From Klebsormidium nitens (lineage: Eukaryota; Streptophyta; Klebsormidiophyceae; Klebsormidiales; Klebsormidiaceae), in NCBI GenBank assembly GCA_000708835.1, contig DF237153.1, positions 31,227 to 95,226 of the forward strand: a stretch of DNA of 64,000 bases, written 5' to 3'. Under the pieces are notes generated by a model. That model saw nothing but the letters and a program-made list of their open reading frames with translations, did no database searches and was not told the origin of the DNA. Below, in pieces: positions 63,316 through 64,000 of this stretch. Every line of letters begins with the position of its first letter. Within the stretch, counting starts at the first letter, position 1. The translations under genes were made by a program, and so were the position numbers.

Positions 63316-64000
63316 CCGTAATTTGTAACTGGGCTTGGCCGCAGCAAGACTTCATAAAACAAATGCATGGAAAACTGTCTGCTTATGACCATATAAAGCC
63401 GGCTTATAGCCGCAGGGTCAGGCGCCCAGTAAGATATTCTAGGCGACCGGTTGTACGGGCCCTCGCCCCCAAGGGGGCAGGGTAAAACCAGGCTGGAAAC
63501 ACTGTGACCAGTAACCAGGGGTGTCAGGGTGTTACCCGGTCAAAACTTTAAACGGCCTGGATCGTCCGGCCTGGATCGGCCTGGATTTAAATCGGCCTGG
63601 ATTGTGACTATCCCCCGTAGCCACCGGTTTAACCTCCACGTAGGCATTCCGTACCCTAAAAAGTACAGACCGGCAGAATAGGTACGTACGGTTGAGCAAT
63701 TTGAAATTTGGCGTACCGCAGCACGTCGTGTAGGGGGGGGTCACGAGGTTTCAACTGCGGGGAAAACTGATCAATGTAACCCGCAGTTCCATTGGAAAGT
63801 CGAAAACTGCGACAGTTGAAAAATGTAGCGATTTCCAACAGAACTGCGCCAATGTATTGCTGCCCTTACTATTCCTAAACTGTGCCGTCATCTTTCCGTA
63901 CCAGGTACGGTACCTTGTAGGCTTGTACGGAAAGGGATACGTAGATCATAGTACGGTACCGGCCGGTAAAAGTTGGAACCGTCCGCGTTTACGTACTATC

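Larger units (their letters stand above)
62366..63890. mobile_element. Non-autonomous Mutator-like (MULE) element
   Basis: A 20-bp perfect terminal inverted repeat, CACAGTTTAGGAATAGTAAG at 62373-62392, is inverted at 63865-63884. Beyond a nested insertion the similarity continues inward (GGGCAGCAATACATTGGC and GCCAATGTATTGCTGCCC). The element is bracketed by the 10-bp direct repeat TCTTTCCGTA at 62356-62365 and 63891-63900, the target-site duplication size typical of Mutator. Sub-terminal AATCCAGGCCG-type repeats occur in opposite orientations near 62790-62840 and 63553-63605. No transposase frame is visible. About 1.5 kb. Confidence 0.75.

Noticed and set aside
63150-63392. Frames encoding runs of Leu-Gln, Tyr-Ser or Val-Thr
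   Set aside because: Translation of the GTAACN microsatellite.

Overview
This is a nuclear window from a green-lineage eukaryote. The evidence is GT-AG spliced genes with mostly short exons and introns of about 50-1000 bp, plastid-type products (a SecY2-type translocase and an M17 leucyl aminopeptidase with a transit-peptide-like N-terminus), a plant-specific USP/kinase/U-box receptor-like cytoplasmic kinase, and an OS-9 lectin. The mid-GC composition, the short introns and the families present suggest a streptophyte alga such as Klebsormidium or a relative, but the species is an inference. There are two assembly gaps, at 2506-2944 and 41247-41438.

Layout. 1-1152 (-) is the part of a cysteine-rich protein gene inside the window, with an apparent frameshift. 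1360-3690 is a field of a short unknown hairpin repeat flanking an unrecognised coding segment. 4526-5718 (+) is an F-box/LRR gene with a frame break. 7826-15463 (-) is a complete 12-exon USP-kinase-U-box gene (908 aa). 16525-20856 (+) is a 7-exon OS-9 gene (295 aa). 23065-29518 (-) is an 11-exon tandem paralogue of the first kinase (683 aa) that has lost its U-box through a stop codon. About 31062-38529 (-) is SECY2 (SCY2). 39657-47074 (+) is a 10-exon plastid-type leucyl aminopeptidase (628 aa). 47832-51042 (-) is a multi-exon gene I do not recognise. 51759-55586 (+) is a 5-exon, probably plastid-targeted DUF3783-like gene (262 aa). 57600-60670 (-) is a 4-exon membrane-anchored FkbM/METTL24-like methyltransferase (337 aa). 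62366-63890 is a 1.5-kb Mutator-like non-autonomous element with a 10-bp target duplication and a nested MITE.

I built the exon models by hand from splice sites and reading-frame phase. For the two kinases, OS-9, the aminopeptidase, the DUF3783-like gene and the methyltransferase, every junction is in phase and the summed length is a multiple of three. The SECY2 model is solid from its second exon onward, and its first exon is unresolved.

The most unusual pattern is that at least five introns, in three unrelated genes, carry decayed tandem copies of the splice acceptor plus the 5' part of the next exon. These are pseudo-exon arrays, one of which repeats a kinase catalytic-loop segment and another the aminopeptidase NTDAEGR segment.

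The genes do not form one pathway. They cover protein quality control (OS-9, F-box and U-box ubiquitin-type proteins), plastid protein handling (SECY2, aminopeptidase, DUF3783-like) and signalling (the kinases).
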